Shown: positions 8,869 to 17,612, counted from the stretch's first letter. The stretch: 64,000 bases of DNA from G965267605 sp965267605 (GCA_965267605.1 OZ254088.1:62001-126000); one strand, 5' to 3'. Notes: generated by a model from the sequence alone, not told the origin. Made by a program: numbers and translations.

Positions 8869-9717
8869 ATGATCGGAAAAAGCATTCGACTAATCGGTGT
8901 CCTTCTTCTACTAACGGTCAATATTTGGGCACAAGAGACAACCTATTATCCTAACAAGATTCCTAAGAGCAGGGGTTGGATGAAGGATGGTAAGAAAGAT
9001 AGCCTTTGGGTATTCTGGTACGACAATGCGGTATTGAAGAGTGCTGGAAAGTACAAAGATGATGTAATGGTAGGGCCTTGGCGGTTCATGCATAACAACA
9101 ATCAGGTAAAGTCGATGGGCGAGTATAGGAATGGCCAACCCAATGGAGTTTGGTTATTCTATAACCGACATGGAGTGCTTGTGAGTAAAACCTCTTACAA
9201 GAATGGTGAATACCATGGTGCGTATGAGACATATTTTCCAAGTGGCAGTATTCAGTTTGCGGGATTCTATAAGAATGGTAAGAAACAGGGAGAATGGATG
9301 CGGTACGATCATAAAGGGAAGATCATGCGCTATGAAGTCTATGAAAATGGAAAACTGAACGGTGATCGCATCAACTGGGGAATTGGCGGTGTTCGACTGA
9401 ACGAGCAGGTTTACGAAGATGGCTTGATGTCGGATCTTTATTACACCTGGCGATACAATGGCGTCATTCAATCCGTTGGATATGTAGAAGGGAATAAGAA
9501 TCGTGGACTCTGGAGATTCTTCACCGATCAGGGAAGGATGTCCGGAATGGGATACTACAAGGAAGGGTTACTTCATGGTAAATACTATGAGTTTCCCGGT
9601 CCACTCACCGTGGTTATGGGTAAGCATGTTAATGGCAAGAAACACGGTAAGTGGAAGACCTACCAGCAAGGACAACTGGTCAAGACTGAAACTTACGTTA
9701 ACGGAGAGAAGCAGTAA
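8869..9717 (+). CDS. Secreted MORN-repeat (YwqK-like) protein
   Basis: 282 residues from ATG 8869, which gives a clean signal peptide ending WAQ (about residue 22); GTG 8854 would add five residues. The mature protein is a chain of about nine MORN-like units of the form G-x-W-xx-Y-xx-G: KKDSLWVFWYDNA, MVGPWRFMHNNNQ, PNGVWLFYNRHG, KQGEWMRYDHKG, NRGLWRFFTDQG, KHGKWKTYQQG. Proteins of this type are common in Bacteroidota and are labelled YwqK-like antitoxins in databases, although a toxin partner is rarely shown; none is visible here. It faces a convergent dehydrogenase gene. Confidence 0.75.
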   Translation: MIGKSIRLIGVLLLLTVNIWAQETTYYPNKIPKSRGWMKDGKKDSLWVFWYDNAVLKSAGKYKDDVMVGPWRFMHNNNQVKSMGEYRNGQPNGVWLFYNRHGVLVSKTSYKNGEYHGAYETYFPSGSIQFAGFYKNGKKQGEWMRYDHKGKIMRYEVYENGKLNGDRINWGIGGVRLNEQVYEDGLMSDLYYTWRYNGVIQSVGYVEGNKNRGLWRFFTDQGRMSGMGYYKEGLLHGKYYEFPGPLTVVMGKHVNGKKHGKWKTYQQGQLVKTETYVNGEKQ

Positions 9718-9718
9718 G

Positions 9719-10912
9719 TTATTCCAACGTGTTATCCCAGCGGAAAGACGGAATCCCGGTAACATCCATTCCTGTGATCAGAAGATGAATATCATGTGTT
9801 CCCTCATAAGTGATGACTGATTCCAAATTCGCCATGTGGCGCATGATCGAGTATTCATCTGTGATGCCCATTCCGCCATGAATCTGTCTCGCTTCCCTCG
9901 CTATTTTCAATGCCATGTCCACGTTGTTTCTTTTGGCCATAGAGATTTGAGCTGAAGTAGCTTTTCCTTCTTCCCTCAGTACACCTAACCTCCAGGTAAG
10001 AAGTTGTGCCTTGGTAATCTCAGTGATCATTTCCGCCAGCTTCTTCTGTGTCAATTGGAAAGATGCAATGGGTACATCGAATTGCTTTCGTTCTAAAGAG
10101 TACCTGAGTGCTGAATCATAACAATCCATAGCGGCACCAATGGCTCCCCAGGCTATACCAAATCTTGCAGAATCCAAACAACTCAGTGGGGCTCCCAGAC
10201 CAGAGCGGCCTGGCATTAGGTTCTCCTTGGGTACTTTCACGTTGTCGAAGATCAACTCACCAGTGATGGATGCGCGCAGTGACCATTTACCATGAATCTC
10301 AGGAGCGGTAAATCCTTCCATCCCCTTTTCTACCAGCAATCCATGGATGCGGCCTTCTTCGTTTTTTGCCCAAACCACTGCAACATCAGAAATGGGAGAA
10401 TTGGTGATCCACATTTTGGCTCCATTCAATAGATAATGATCGCCCATGTCTTTGAAGTTGGTGAGCATTCCTCCCGGGTTTGAACCATGATCTGGTTCCG
10501 TAAGCCCAAAGCAACCAATCATTTCTCCCGTGGCTAGCTTCGGAAGAAATTTCTGCTTTTGTTCCTCACTTCCGTACTTCCAGATCGGGTACATCACCAA
10601 TGAACTTTGCACAGATGCAGCTGATCGTACCCCCGAATCACATCGCTCAAGTTCCTGCATGATAAGACCATATGATATCTGATCGAGGCCCGGACCACCA
10701 TACTCTGCTGGAATATAAGGGCCAAACGCCCCGACTTCTGCCAGGCCAGGTACAATTTGTTGTGGGAACTCACTCTTTTGAGCGTACTCTTCAATTATTG
10801 GAGAAACATCCTTTTTGATCCATGCCCTTACAGTGTCGCGGATCAACTTATGTTCATCTGTCAATAGCTCGTCCAGCAAATAGTAATCTGGTGCCTGAAA
10901 TCGATCTTCCAT
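9719..10912 (-). CDS. Acyl-CoA dehydrogenase, glutaryl-CoA dehydrogenase type
   Basis: 397 residues from ATG 10912, preceded by AAGGAAAT; an upstream in-frame ATG at 10951 adds 13 non-conserved residues. FAD-binding and substrate motifs are intact: CFGLTEPDHGSNPGGM, KMWITNSPISDVAVVWA, RKQFDVPIASFQLTQKKLAEM, ARQIHGGMGITDEY. The catalytic base is Glu370 in TYEGTHDIH. The EGTHDIH context and the ASVQSSLVMYPI segment are typical of glutaryl-CoA dehydrogenase, which oxidatively decarboxylates glutaryl-CoA to crotonyl-CoA in lysine and tryptophan breakdown. It stands alone, with no flavoprotein partner nearby. Confidence 0.85.
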   Translation of the reverse strand: MEDRFQAPDYYLLDELLTDEHKLIRDTVRAWIKKDVSPIIEEYAQKSEFPQQIVPGLAEVGAFGPYIPAEYGGPGLDQISYGLIMQELERCDSGVRSAASVQSSLVMYPIWKYGSEEQKQKFLPKLATGEMIGCFGLTEPDHGSNPGGMLTNFKDMGDHYLLNGAKMWITNSPISDVAVVWAKNEEGRIHGLLVEKGMEGFTAPEIHGKWSLRASITGELIFDNVKVPKENLMPGRSGLGAPLSCLDSARFGIAWGAIGAAMDCYDSALRYSLERKQFDVPIASFQLTQKKLAEMITEITKAQLLTWRLGVLREEGKATSAQISMAKRNNVDMALKIAREARQIHGGMGITDEYSIMRHMANLESVITYEGTHDIHLLITGMDVTGIPSFRWDNTLE

Positions 10913-11147
10913 ATTTCCTTTTGATTCGAATGGATGGTGCAAAATTATCATTCTAATGCATCCCCACTAATATTAAATATGTGTAGCGGAAAAATGTACC
11001 ATGTATTGTCAATTTTCGACCATCAAAATGAGCGTGGATGTAGTAAGCTTTGTATAACTGGGGAATACCCCGGTTATGAAATTTGAACTAATTGTCGCTT
11101 AAGTGTCCTTTAATATGGTTAAATTTCAGCGACTCAAACTCGAATAT
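10913..11147. other. Intergenic region with a hairpin at 11054-11077
   Basis: About 235 nt between two divergent genes. It holds a perfect 10-bp stem, ATAACTGGGG / AATA / CCCCGGTTAT (one G-U pair), at 11054-11077, without a T-run. It would sit near the 5' end of the mRNA for the gene at 11148. An eight-codon ATG frame at 11076-11102 overlaps it and is probably chance. I see no RNA gene. Confidence 0.4.
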
Positions 11148-11963
11148 ATGTTGAAGAAATTTACTCTCGCCTTTATTGCACTTGGTGCATTTGGACTTGC
11201 CTTTGTTAACGTTGATGTAATGAGCTACAGTGCTGGATCTCCAGGAGGTAGAACTGGTGCCGGTAGTGATGCTAACGGACCGTGTGCGCCTTGTCACGCG
11301 TCTACATCAACTTTCGATAACACTGTTATTAGCTCTAACATTCCTGGAGATGGATGGAGAGCGGGTATGACATATACCATCACTTGTACAGTTACCGGAT
11401 CTTCCAGTAATAAGATCGGTTTCGAGATGACATGCGATGACAGTGGTAACAACAAGGCAGGAACCTTTACTTCTACCGATAATACTACCCAGGCATTGGG
11501 TGGTAATCAGAACATTACACATACTGCTTCCGGAACAACGGCCAGCGGTGGAAACATCACCTGGACGTTCGATTGGACAGCGCCTACTGTAGGTACAGGG
11601 TGCGTTACGTTCTTCGGTGCATTTAACCACACAAATAATAACTCAGCGAGCAGTGGTGACAATATCTTTGCTGATACGATGGTTGTTTGCGAGTCAATAT
11701 TCTCCGGTATCGCAGATGTTGCACAAAACAGCAACCTGGAGGTATTCCCAAATCCAGCAGTAGACTTTATCAAAGTGAAGACGCTGAACGGAAACACCAT
11801 CCAAAACTGGGAGATCATCTCTATGTCAGGTAAAAAGGTACTTCAGGGTGAGAACCTTCCGATGTCGAGCCAGATCAACGTTACAGCGCTGGAGACCGGT
11901 ATCTACTTCCTGAAGGTTACGGACGAAACTCAAACCAACGTTCATAAGTTCTTGAAGCAATGA
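11148..11963 (+). CDS. T9SS-sorted choice-of-anchor V protein with CxxCH motif
   Basis: 271 residues from ATG 11148; upstream in-frame starts at 11103 and 11115 would bury the signal peptide. After the signal peptide comes YSAGSPGGRTGAGSDANG, then CAPCH (Cys46, Cys49, His50), a c-heme-type CxxCH. A beta-sandwich follows (GWRAGMTYTITCTVTG, FEMTCDDSGN, ITWTFDWTAP), the pattern of the reelin-like choice-of-anchor V family. The end is a type A T9SS sorting domain (LEVFPNPAVDFIKV, GIYFLKVTD). It is therefore likely to be surface exposed and may bind heme covalently. It overlaps the next gene by 4 nt. Confidence 0.8.
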   Translation: MLKKFTLAFIALGAFGLAFVNVDVMSYSAGSPGGRTGAGSDANGPCAPCHASTSTFDNTVISSNIPGDGWRAGMTYTITCTVTGSSSNKIGFEMTCDDSGNNKAGTFTSTDNTTQALGGNQNITHTASGTTASGGNITWTFDWTAPTVGTGCVTFFGAFNHTNNNSASSGDNIFADTMVVCESIFSGIADVAQNSNLEVFPNPAVDFIKVKTLNGNTIQNWEIISMSGKKVLQGENLPMSSQINVTALETGIYFLKVTDETQTNVHKFLKQ

Positions 11964-12337
11964 GGAAAGCCGTTGCGCTAGCTTTAGTTGTTCTTGTTGC
12001 TCTGGTTATTGTTCAGTGTACTTCTGATCAGGAGGTAGTAGTGCCCGTTATACCACCTTCACAATGCGATACTGCAATGGTAACCTATGAGAACTATGTG
12101 AAGCAGGTGATGGATACGAAGTGTGCGCTTTCAGGATGTCACGCTGGAAGTGTATCGCCCGATCTTAGAACCTATGCCGGCATCAAGGGTATTGCTGATA
12201 ATGGTAAACTAAAGCTTCGTGCATTTGATCATAACCCTGGTCCGATGCCACCTAATCCCTTCCCTGCATTGAGTCAGCCTACGCAAGACTCGCTCCAGGA
12301 TTGGATGGATCAGGGAACTTGTGAAAACAACAACTAG
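11960..12337 (+). CDS. Cytochrome-c-like lipoprotein (CX4CH, MPP)
   Basis: 125 residues. The lipobox IVQC puts the lipidated cysteine at residue 20. The domain has CALSGCHAG (Cys55, Cys60, His61, a CX4CH spacing), then PGPMPPNPF, a likely Met axial ligand, and QDSLQDWMDQGTC at the end. This order (C..CH, MPP, W..G) is that of planctomycete-type cytochrome c-like domains. It is probably a lipid-anchored electron carrier in the envelope; whether heme attaches at a CX4CH site is inferred. It is translationally coupled to the CxxCH surface protein and is followed 1 nt later by a barrel gene. Confidence 0.7.
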   Translation: MRKAVALALVVLVALVIVQCTSDQEVVVPVIPPSQCDTAMVTYENYVKQVMDTKCALSGCHAGSVSPDLRTYAGIKGIADNGKLKLRAFDHNPGPMPPNPFPALSQPTQDSLQDWMDQGTCENNN

Positions 12338-12338
12338 C

Positions 12339-13250
12339 ATGCAGATTACAGTACAGAAGATTACGGCCGCACTTTGTGTAAGCTTGCTTCTAGTAGCTAA
12401 CGGAAATGTCTTTGGACAGGAAGAGGGCAAGGAAAAAGCAGATGTGGTAAAAACCATGTTCAAGGGTATTCGGGTAGTGAATGCCAATACTGTGGAAACA
12501 GTACAGAAGAACACGCTTGAGTTTAGAATTGTCCATAGGTTTGGAAACATTGGGGTTTCGTCAAATGGTGGTGGACATACGCTCTGGGGCTTCGATCAGG
12601 CTTCTAACATTCGGTTTTCGCTGGATTGGGGGGTGACGGATAAGCTCATGTTGGGTATCGGTAGAAGCAAGACCAATGAGCACATTGACGGTTCTATTAA
12701 GTACCGGTTCCTGGAGCAACGAACGGATTTTTCAATGCCCGTTTCTGTTGCGTGGTATTCCAATATGGCCTTTACTCCGCAAAAAGATCCGGATACGCTT
12801 TGGACGAAGACAGCACATAGATTTTCGTATACACACCAGCTGATCATTGGTAGTCAGGTTACGCCATGGTTGAGCCTGGAAGTGCTCCCTACGATGGTGC
12901 ATAGAAACTTTGTTAGGTATCTGGTGAATACGGATAATGGAAATGCGGAGGATGAGAATACAATGTTTGCGGTAGGTGCAGCCGGAAGATTGAGAATTAC
13001 TAAATCAAGCGCCATCGTCTTCGATTATTTCCATGCGTTTAGCGATTACAGAACCAACAATTCTACCAATCCATTTTACGCACCATGGTCGGTAGGTTAT
13101 GAAATTGATACCGGTGGCCACCTGTTTCATTTGAACCTGACCAATGCTGTTGGAATCATTGAGAATGACTTCCTTATTAATTCTCCGGATGACTGGGGCA
13201 AAGGGGGGTATAAGTTTGGTTTCACCATAGCAAGGGTATTTAATCTGTAA
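12339..13250 (+). CDS. DUF5777-family beta-barrel protein
   Basis: 303 residues from ATG 12339 (GTG 12321 would overlap the previous gene). The signal peptide ends near VFGQ. Typical family blocks follow: KTMFKGIRVVNANTVETVQKN, LEFRIVHRFGNIG, LWGFDQASNIRFSLDWGVTDKLMLGIGRS, SIKYRFLEQR. The remainder is alternating strands ending FGFTIARVFNL, consistent with an outer-membrane barrel. The family is found in Bacteroidota and I do not know its biochemical role. The two preceding genes encode heme-motif envelope proteins, so it may be part of a redox assembly. Confidence 0.75.
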   Translation: MQITVQKITAALCVSLLLVANGNVFGQEEGKEKADVVKTMFKGIRVVNANTVETVQKNTLEFRIVHRFGNIGVSSNGGGHTLWGFDQASNIRFSLDWGVTDKLMLGIGRSKTNEHIDGSIKYRFLEQRTDFSMPVSVAWYSNMAFTPQKDPDTLWTKTAHRFSYTHQLIIGSQVTPWLSLEVLPTMVHRNFVRYLVNTDNGNAEDENTMFAVGAAGRLRITKSSAIVFDYFHAFSDYRTNNSTNPFYAPWSVGYEIDTGGHLFHLNLTNAVGIIENDFLINSPDDWGKGGYKFGFTIARVFNL

Positions 13251-13261
13251 TCCACCGGTGT

Positions 13262-14182
13262 ATGGATCAGTTTGCAGATTCATCCGGTTTTAATCAACCT
13301 TTTCAGTTCACGGAGCCTGATACTTTCCGCTCTGGGAAGCAAAAGCAAGTGGTCAAGGGTAAACCGCAGGTTAAGCAGTATAGACCCTCATTTTTTCAGA
13401 AGAAACAACAGGAGAAGGATTCTTCTCTATACAATCCTTATGCTTCGGATCTTGCCAAAAGAAGCGAAGAAGAGGATACAACAGCGGTAGTGGTTCAGGA
13501 GGAAATTTCACCATACTTCGAGGGGTTACAGAGAAAGTCAGACAGTGGTGCCTGGCAAGTAATCGTTATTGGGATCATGCTCATGCTTGTAGGCACCAGC
13601 CGAAGGTTTTACAGGAAAAGATTTTCTGACATTCTGCAATCCGGACTAATCAGAAGGGTGGCGTATCAATTGGTGAGGCAGGAGAGTTTGTATTCCAATA
13701 CAGGACAGATCATGATGGTTTTGTTCTCTATGCTGGGTGTCTCGTTGCTCACGTACCATGCCATCTCTTATTTCGAGTTGGATCCCTTTCTTTCGGGATT
13801 CCCTTTGTTTGCAGCCATTTTCTTAGGTGTATCTATCTTACAAGTGTTAAGAATGGCCATCCATGCGTTCTTCGGTGCGTTACTGTCTGTAAGAACAGAA
13901 ACGGATGAATACATATACAACATAACGGTATATAACATTCTTGTGGCCTTTGCGGTATTTCCAAGCTTGCTCTTGATACTGTCCTATCCTATGATGTCGC
14001 AATGGTGGATATGGATTGCAGCCTCGTTGGTGGGTGTTATTGTACTTGCCAGGTTGGGAAGGGCGGTGACAATTTCTTTGTCTGGAGGTTACCCATTGTA
14101 CTATATAATTTTATACCTTTGCACCCTCGAAATTTTGCCGTTGGTAGTAGGGATTAAGTTGTTGGTCGGCAAAATTTTCTGA
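13262..14182 (+). CDS. DUF4271 membrane protein
   Basis: 306 residues. The first ~95 residues are polar and cytoplasmic-looking (QKKQQEKDSSLYNPYASDL). From about residue 97 there are six or so transmembrane helices, the pattern of the Bacteroidota family DUF4271: WQVIVIGIMLMLVGTSRRFY, MMVLFSMLGVSLLTYHAI, then several more, ending PLVVGIKLLVGKIF. The family usually sits directly before uroporphyrinogen-III synthase, as here (28 nt upstream of hemD), but no function is established to my knowledge. Confidence 0.75.
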   Translation: MDQFADSSGFNQPFQFTEPDTFRSGKQKQVVKGKPQVKQYRPSFFQKKQQEKDSSLYNPYASDLAKRSEEEDTTAVVVQEEISPYFEGLQRKSDSGAWQVIVIGIMLMLVGTSRRFYRKRFSDILQSGLIRRVAYQLVRQESLYSNTGQIMMVLFSMLGVSLLTYHAISYFELDPFLSGFPLFAAIFLGVSILQVLRMAIHAFFGALLSVRTETDEYIYNITVYNILVAFAVFPSLLLILSYPMMSQWWIWIAASLVGVIVLARLGRAVTISLSGGYPLYYIILYLCTLEILPLVVGIKLLVGKIF

Positions 14183-14210
14183 TTGACCTAATTATTTAAA
14201 AGGAAAATCA

Positions 14211-14963
14211 ATGGCAGACGAAAAGGTAAAATCTATCTTGGTTTCTCAACCGCGACCACAATCTGATAAATCACCTTACTTCGATCTAGCTGAGAAGTGC
14301 AGCGTAAAAGTTGACTTCCGGCCCTTCATTCATGTAGAGGGACTTAACGGAAAAGACTTTAGAGGTCAGCGTGTTAACATAAGCGACTTCACTGCAGTTA
14401 TCCTAACAAGTAGGAACGCTGTAGATCACTTCTTTAGATTGTGTGAAGAATTAAGAATAACGGTTCCAGACAGCATGAAGTACTTCTGCCTGTCTGAGAG
14501 CACAGCATACTACTTACAGAAATATGTGGTTTACAGGAAGCGTAAGATCTTCCACGGTAAACAGCGTATATCAGATCTTGAAGATGTACTTAAGAAGCAC
14601 AAGGATGAGAAGTTCCTGCTTCCATGTTCAGATATTCTCAAGCAAGAGATTCCTGACACGCTGGATAAATTCGAGATTGACTATACAAAGGCATTGATGT
14701 ACAGAACTGTTTGCAGCGATCTTTCAGATTTGAAAGACGTGAATTACGATGTACTTGTGTTCTTTAGCCCTTCTGGTATCAAGAGTTTGTTCCAGAACTT
14801 CCCGGAGTTCAAACAGAATGCAACCCGCATTGCGGTCTTTGGAACTACTACCGCTAATGCGGCTAAGGGTGCTGGACTGAACATCAACATTGCTGCTCCT
14901 ATGCCGGAAGCACCATCTATGACGATGGCGCTGGAACAGTACATCAAGAAGGTGAACAAGTAA
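14211..14963 (+). CDS. hemD: Uroporphyrinogen-III synthase
   Basis: 250 residues; soluble HemD-type protein that closes hydroxymethylbilane to uroporphyrinogen III, the branch point to heme and to the siroheme used by the sulfite reductase at 18-20 kb. Family features: ILVSQPRPQSDKSPYFDLAEK at the N-terminus, ISDFTAVILTSRNAVDHFF, YFCLSESTAYYLQKY, YDVLVFFSPSGIKSLFQNFP, RIAVFGTTTANAAKGAGL. Divergence is high in this family, but the VFFSPSG and TSRNAV blocks are characteristic. A plausible ribosome-binding AAAAGGAAAAT precedes the ATG. Confidence 0.9.
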   Translation: MADEKVKSILVSQPRPQSDKSPYFDLAEKCSVKVDFRPFIHVEGLNGKDFRGQRVNISDFTAVILTSRNAVDHFFRLCEELRITVPDSMKYFCLSESTAYYLQKYVVYRKRKIFHGKQRISDLEDVLKKHKDEKFLLPCSDILKQEIPDTLDKFEIDYTKALMYRTVCSDLSDLKDVNYDVLVFFSPSGIKSLFQNFPEFKQNATRIAVFGTTTANAAKGAGLNINIAAPMPEAPSMTMALEQYIKKVNK

Positions 14964-14973
14964 TTACTTGTTC
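14954..14973. repeat. Perfect 20-bp palindrome across two convergent stops
   Basis: GAACAAGTAATTACTTGTTC is perfectly self-complementary. Its two halves are the last codons (Asn-Lys-stop) of hemD on the plus strand and of the SGNH lipoprotein on the minus strand. It could form a hairpin in either transcript and may help end both, though no T-run follows. Confidence 0.6.
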
Positions 14974-16244
14974 GGGAAGGTAATCCCCCTGTACTTTGTT
15001 ATATCTACTTCAGGCATGTTCGAGCCGAACTCGCTATTGATGTGACGTATAAGGACGTTCGTCAGGTGAGCATAGCCTCTTCTGTTTAAATGCACTGCAT
15101 CCAAAGAGAACAACCCACCTTGAATGAAATTCACATTGAGGTCAATTCCATCTACCCGAATACCTGATTCAAACTTCTTCAGTTCCGAGTTAATATCCAG
15201 GACACTCAAACCATACTTTGAAGCAACAGTTTTGATCGTACCGTTGAGCTCCGATGTTCTGGTGAGCACCGCTGATGCCTCAGCCGCGTCCAGGACCATA
15301 TTATGTGGCAAAGGATTTCCTTGAGAAGTTCCAACACCTTGTTTGATCTGAGCTACCGCATTTAGCAAGATGTAATCGGAGGATGTGGCAACCCTTACAG
15401 TATTGCCGTCATTCTCTGTGATCCAAATCTGATAAGAAAAGTCGCTCAATTTCACTGAGGTAAACAATGGCAGGCTGTTTACATCCGGAATGTTCATCAC
15501 CACGCCTTGCGCTCCGTTCTGAGTGAGCACGCGAAGCAGTGAATCATATTTATCCTCGAAATCCTGAGGATCAGTCATGGCATTGAAACCAAGAAAGCCA
15601 TCGTCTGCTCCCGCGGATGCATTAGCAAGCACGTCATTGCTACCTAACCAGCAGGTGAAGAAGGTGTGCTCTTCATCGCGCAGATTATCTACATACGATT
15701 CGTACGATCCAAAACCACCAAAATCCATGAACCTGCCATAAGGATTTATTCCCATCGTAATCTGCTGAAACAATGCCTCAAAGAAATCTGCGGGATGTGC
15801 ATCAGCTACTTTAAGTCCACTGATACCGTAGTTGTTGTATTCACCACCCTGAACAAGCTGATCCCAGGTTGCCCACGTAGGATCTTCCTGGTAATCCTGG
15901 CCATATGTAGTATCAGAAGGATCAATTACAACCAGGCTGTCATTGATGAATTCAAGATGCAGGTATCCAGAACCGTTGCCAATAACCAATGGTTGCACAA
16001 AGTCCTCAGCATTTTCGTCAACGATCATCATCTGCTGAGCAAGCAATGCCGGATAGGAACTTACCTGTCCATCTGCGTACAACCCATTATCCTGAAGTCC
16101 TTGGGTAAGGGAATTTCCTACTGAAATATATCTTGAAAAATCAGCCGTACCTTTTGTGTATTCCCATTCTTCGAACTGGGTTTTCTTACAGGATGCAATG
16201 AGTAATCCCGTAACGGCCAATGCAATTGCAATTTGCTTCTTCAT
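14964..16244 (-). CDS. SGNH/GDSL-type hydrolase lipoprotein
   Basis: 426 residues. Lipobox LIASC, with Cys19 as the lipidation site. SGNH blocks: VGNSLTQG (Ser45 nucleophile; Asn replaces Asp of the usual GDSL), GISGLKV (block II Gly), LGSNDVLANA (block III Asn), and LDAVHLNRRGYAHL near the C-terminus (Asp and His). It is likely an envelope esterase or lipase. It lies 4 nt downstream of the FadL-type gene and shares its operon, which points to uptake and hydrolysis of fatty esters. Its stop abuts that of hemD. Confidence 0.85.
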   Translation of the reverse strand: MKKQIAIALAVTGLLIASCKKTQFEEWEYTKGTADFSRYISVGNSLTQGLQDNGLYADGQVSSYPALLAQQMMIVDENAEDFVQPLVIGNGSGYLHLEFINDSLVVIDPSDTTYGQDYQEDPTWATWDQLVQGGEYNNYGISGLKVADAHPADFFEALFQQITMGINPYGRFMDFGGFGSYESYVDNLRDEEHTFFTCWLGSNDVLANASAGADDGFLGFNAMTDPQDFEDKYDSLLRVLTQNGAQGVVMNIPDVNSLPLFTSVKLSDFSYQIWITENDGNTVRVATSSDYILLNAVAQIKQGVGTSQGNPLPHNMVLDAAEASAVLTRTSELNGTIKTVASKYGLSVLDINSELKKFESGIRVDGIDLNVNFIQGGLFSLDAVHLNRRGYAHLTNVLIRHINSEFGSNMPEVDITKYRGITFPNK

Positions 16245-16248
16245 GTTT

Positions 16249-17553
16249 TTACAGTAATGGGGCTGAATCGTCCGTTTTAATTTTCTTTTCCTTATCGATC
16301 GTAATGTGAACGCCTAACGTGTACACGTTCACAATTCTGTGGTAGCTCGCACTGAAACCCTCTGTTTCATGCGTGGCGTTCATTCTTTTGAGATTGGATC
16401 GCAAATAGGCAAAATCCACTTGGATCATGTCATTCACTTTGTAGCCTACGCCACCTGTATAACCAATGTGGTCGTTGTCTACAAGCTCAGGTGAAACCCT
16501 TCCATCAGGTATGGGGCTTTCATCGCTGTACATTCCGCCACGCAGGAACAACTTATCGTTGATACCAACTTCCAGACCCAATCGCTGAGTATAAGAATTT
16601 CTCCAGTTTTTCGCTGTAACTGCGTCAGGAGTGGAGGCGTTCGCGAAATCAAATTTCAGGCTATCGTAAGACGACCAGTCCGTACGGTTTACATCATAGA
16701 GGAATTTGGCATTTATCTTCTCAGATATCTGATGCTCTATGCAGAACCCTGCACTCCATACGGCTGGTAGATTAAGTGTGGCATTGAAGCCTGTGGTTGC
16801 CGGAAATTGACTTGCCAAAGAAGAAGGAATATCATCAAACATGGCTTCGCCATCCTCCAGTTCCATCTTCAAACTATGCCTGTAATCCGCGCCTACCATT
16901 ACTTTAATGGAACGCTCCTTTACCGTTTTATCAACCAGCGTAGCGTGAATACCTACATTGAAGCCCATGGCATTGCTGGCACCATTTAGTGTTGCTATTC
17001 CATATTCAGAATCATCCGAAGCCAGAGGCACAGCCTTGGTGAAATCAAAAGATCCCATAGAATAAACAAAGCCAGCGCCAATACCAATTCGATCCCAAAA
17101 ACTATAGCTCACGGTAGGTTGAAACATGTACGTCTTCAGTGCTATATCCTGCACAATGAACATACCTTGCCATTCTTCTTCGTAGCTGGAACGCGAACCG
17201 AATTGGTTATTTACACCTAATCCTACGCGTAAATCCTTCCATACATTTCCGGAATAGTAAAACTGAATGGGTGTAGATAGATGTGAGTTTTGATCTATGT
17301 TGTAATGTGCCGCAGTTTGCAACGACATAGCTGGATCAATTAAGGCAGCTCCTGCAACAAATTGATGTCCCTGAAGTCTATACAACCCACCCGGGTTGTA
17401 GAAAATACTGGACGCATCAGAACAAAGCCCAGTAAAGGCTCCACCCAATGCTGTTGATTTATGGCCTTGCTGGTTAACCTGGAACCCACCGGCCCAAAGT
17501 TCACCTGTTGTGAGCACTGCAAAAGAAAAAATTGCAATCGCTGTAAGTCTCAT
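16249..17553 (-). CDS. OmpP1/FadL-family outer-membrane transporter
   Basis: 434 residues from ATG 17553, which gives a good signal peptide ending WAGG; an in-frame ATG at 17595 adds 14 residues without sense. The mature start GGFQVNQQGHKSTALGGAFTG and the NPGGLYRLQGHQFVAGA segment (hatch region) are diagnostic of FadL. A 14-strand barrel pattern follows. FadL proteins admit long-chain fatty acids or other hydrophobic compounds through the outer membrane. The partner gene 4 nt downstream is an SGNH lipoprotein. Confidence 0.9.
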   Translation of the reverse strand: MRLTAIAIFSFAVLTTGELWAGGFQVNQQGHKSTALGGAFTGLCSDASSIFYNPGGLYRLQGHQFVAGAALIDPAMSLQTAAHYNIDQNSHLSTPIQFYYSGNVWKDLRVGLGVNNQFGSRSSYEEEWQGMFIVQDIALKTYMFQPTVSYSFWDRIGIGAGFVYSMGSFDFTKAVPLASDDSEYGIATLNGASNAMGFNVGIHATLVDKTVKERSIKVMVGADYRHSLKMELEDGEAMFDDIPSSLASQFPATTGFNATLNLPAVWSAGFCIEHQISEKINAKFLYDVNRTDWSSYDSLKFDFANASTPDAVTAKNWRNSYTQRLGLEVGINDKLFLRGGMYSDESPIPDGRVSPELVDNDHIGYTGGVGYKVNDMIQVDFAYLRSNLKRMNATHETEGFSASYHRIVNVYTLGVHITIDKEKKIKTDDSAPLL

Positions 17554-17612
17554 GAATACACGGATTTGAGCACAATTTACAATTAATTGATTCACAGTTT
17601 TTTGTCTTACGG

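Noticed and set aside
8869..9717. Antitoxin of a toxin-antitoxin pair
   Set aside because: Database names for MORN/YwqK-like proteins suggest this, but no toxin-like gene is adjacent and the protein is secreted.
11076..11102. Eight-codon frame overlapping the 5' hairpin
   Set aside because: It has no unusual codon content, terminator or antiterminator; chance is the simplest explanation.
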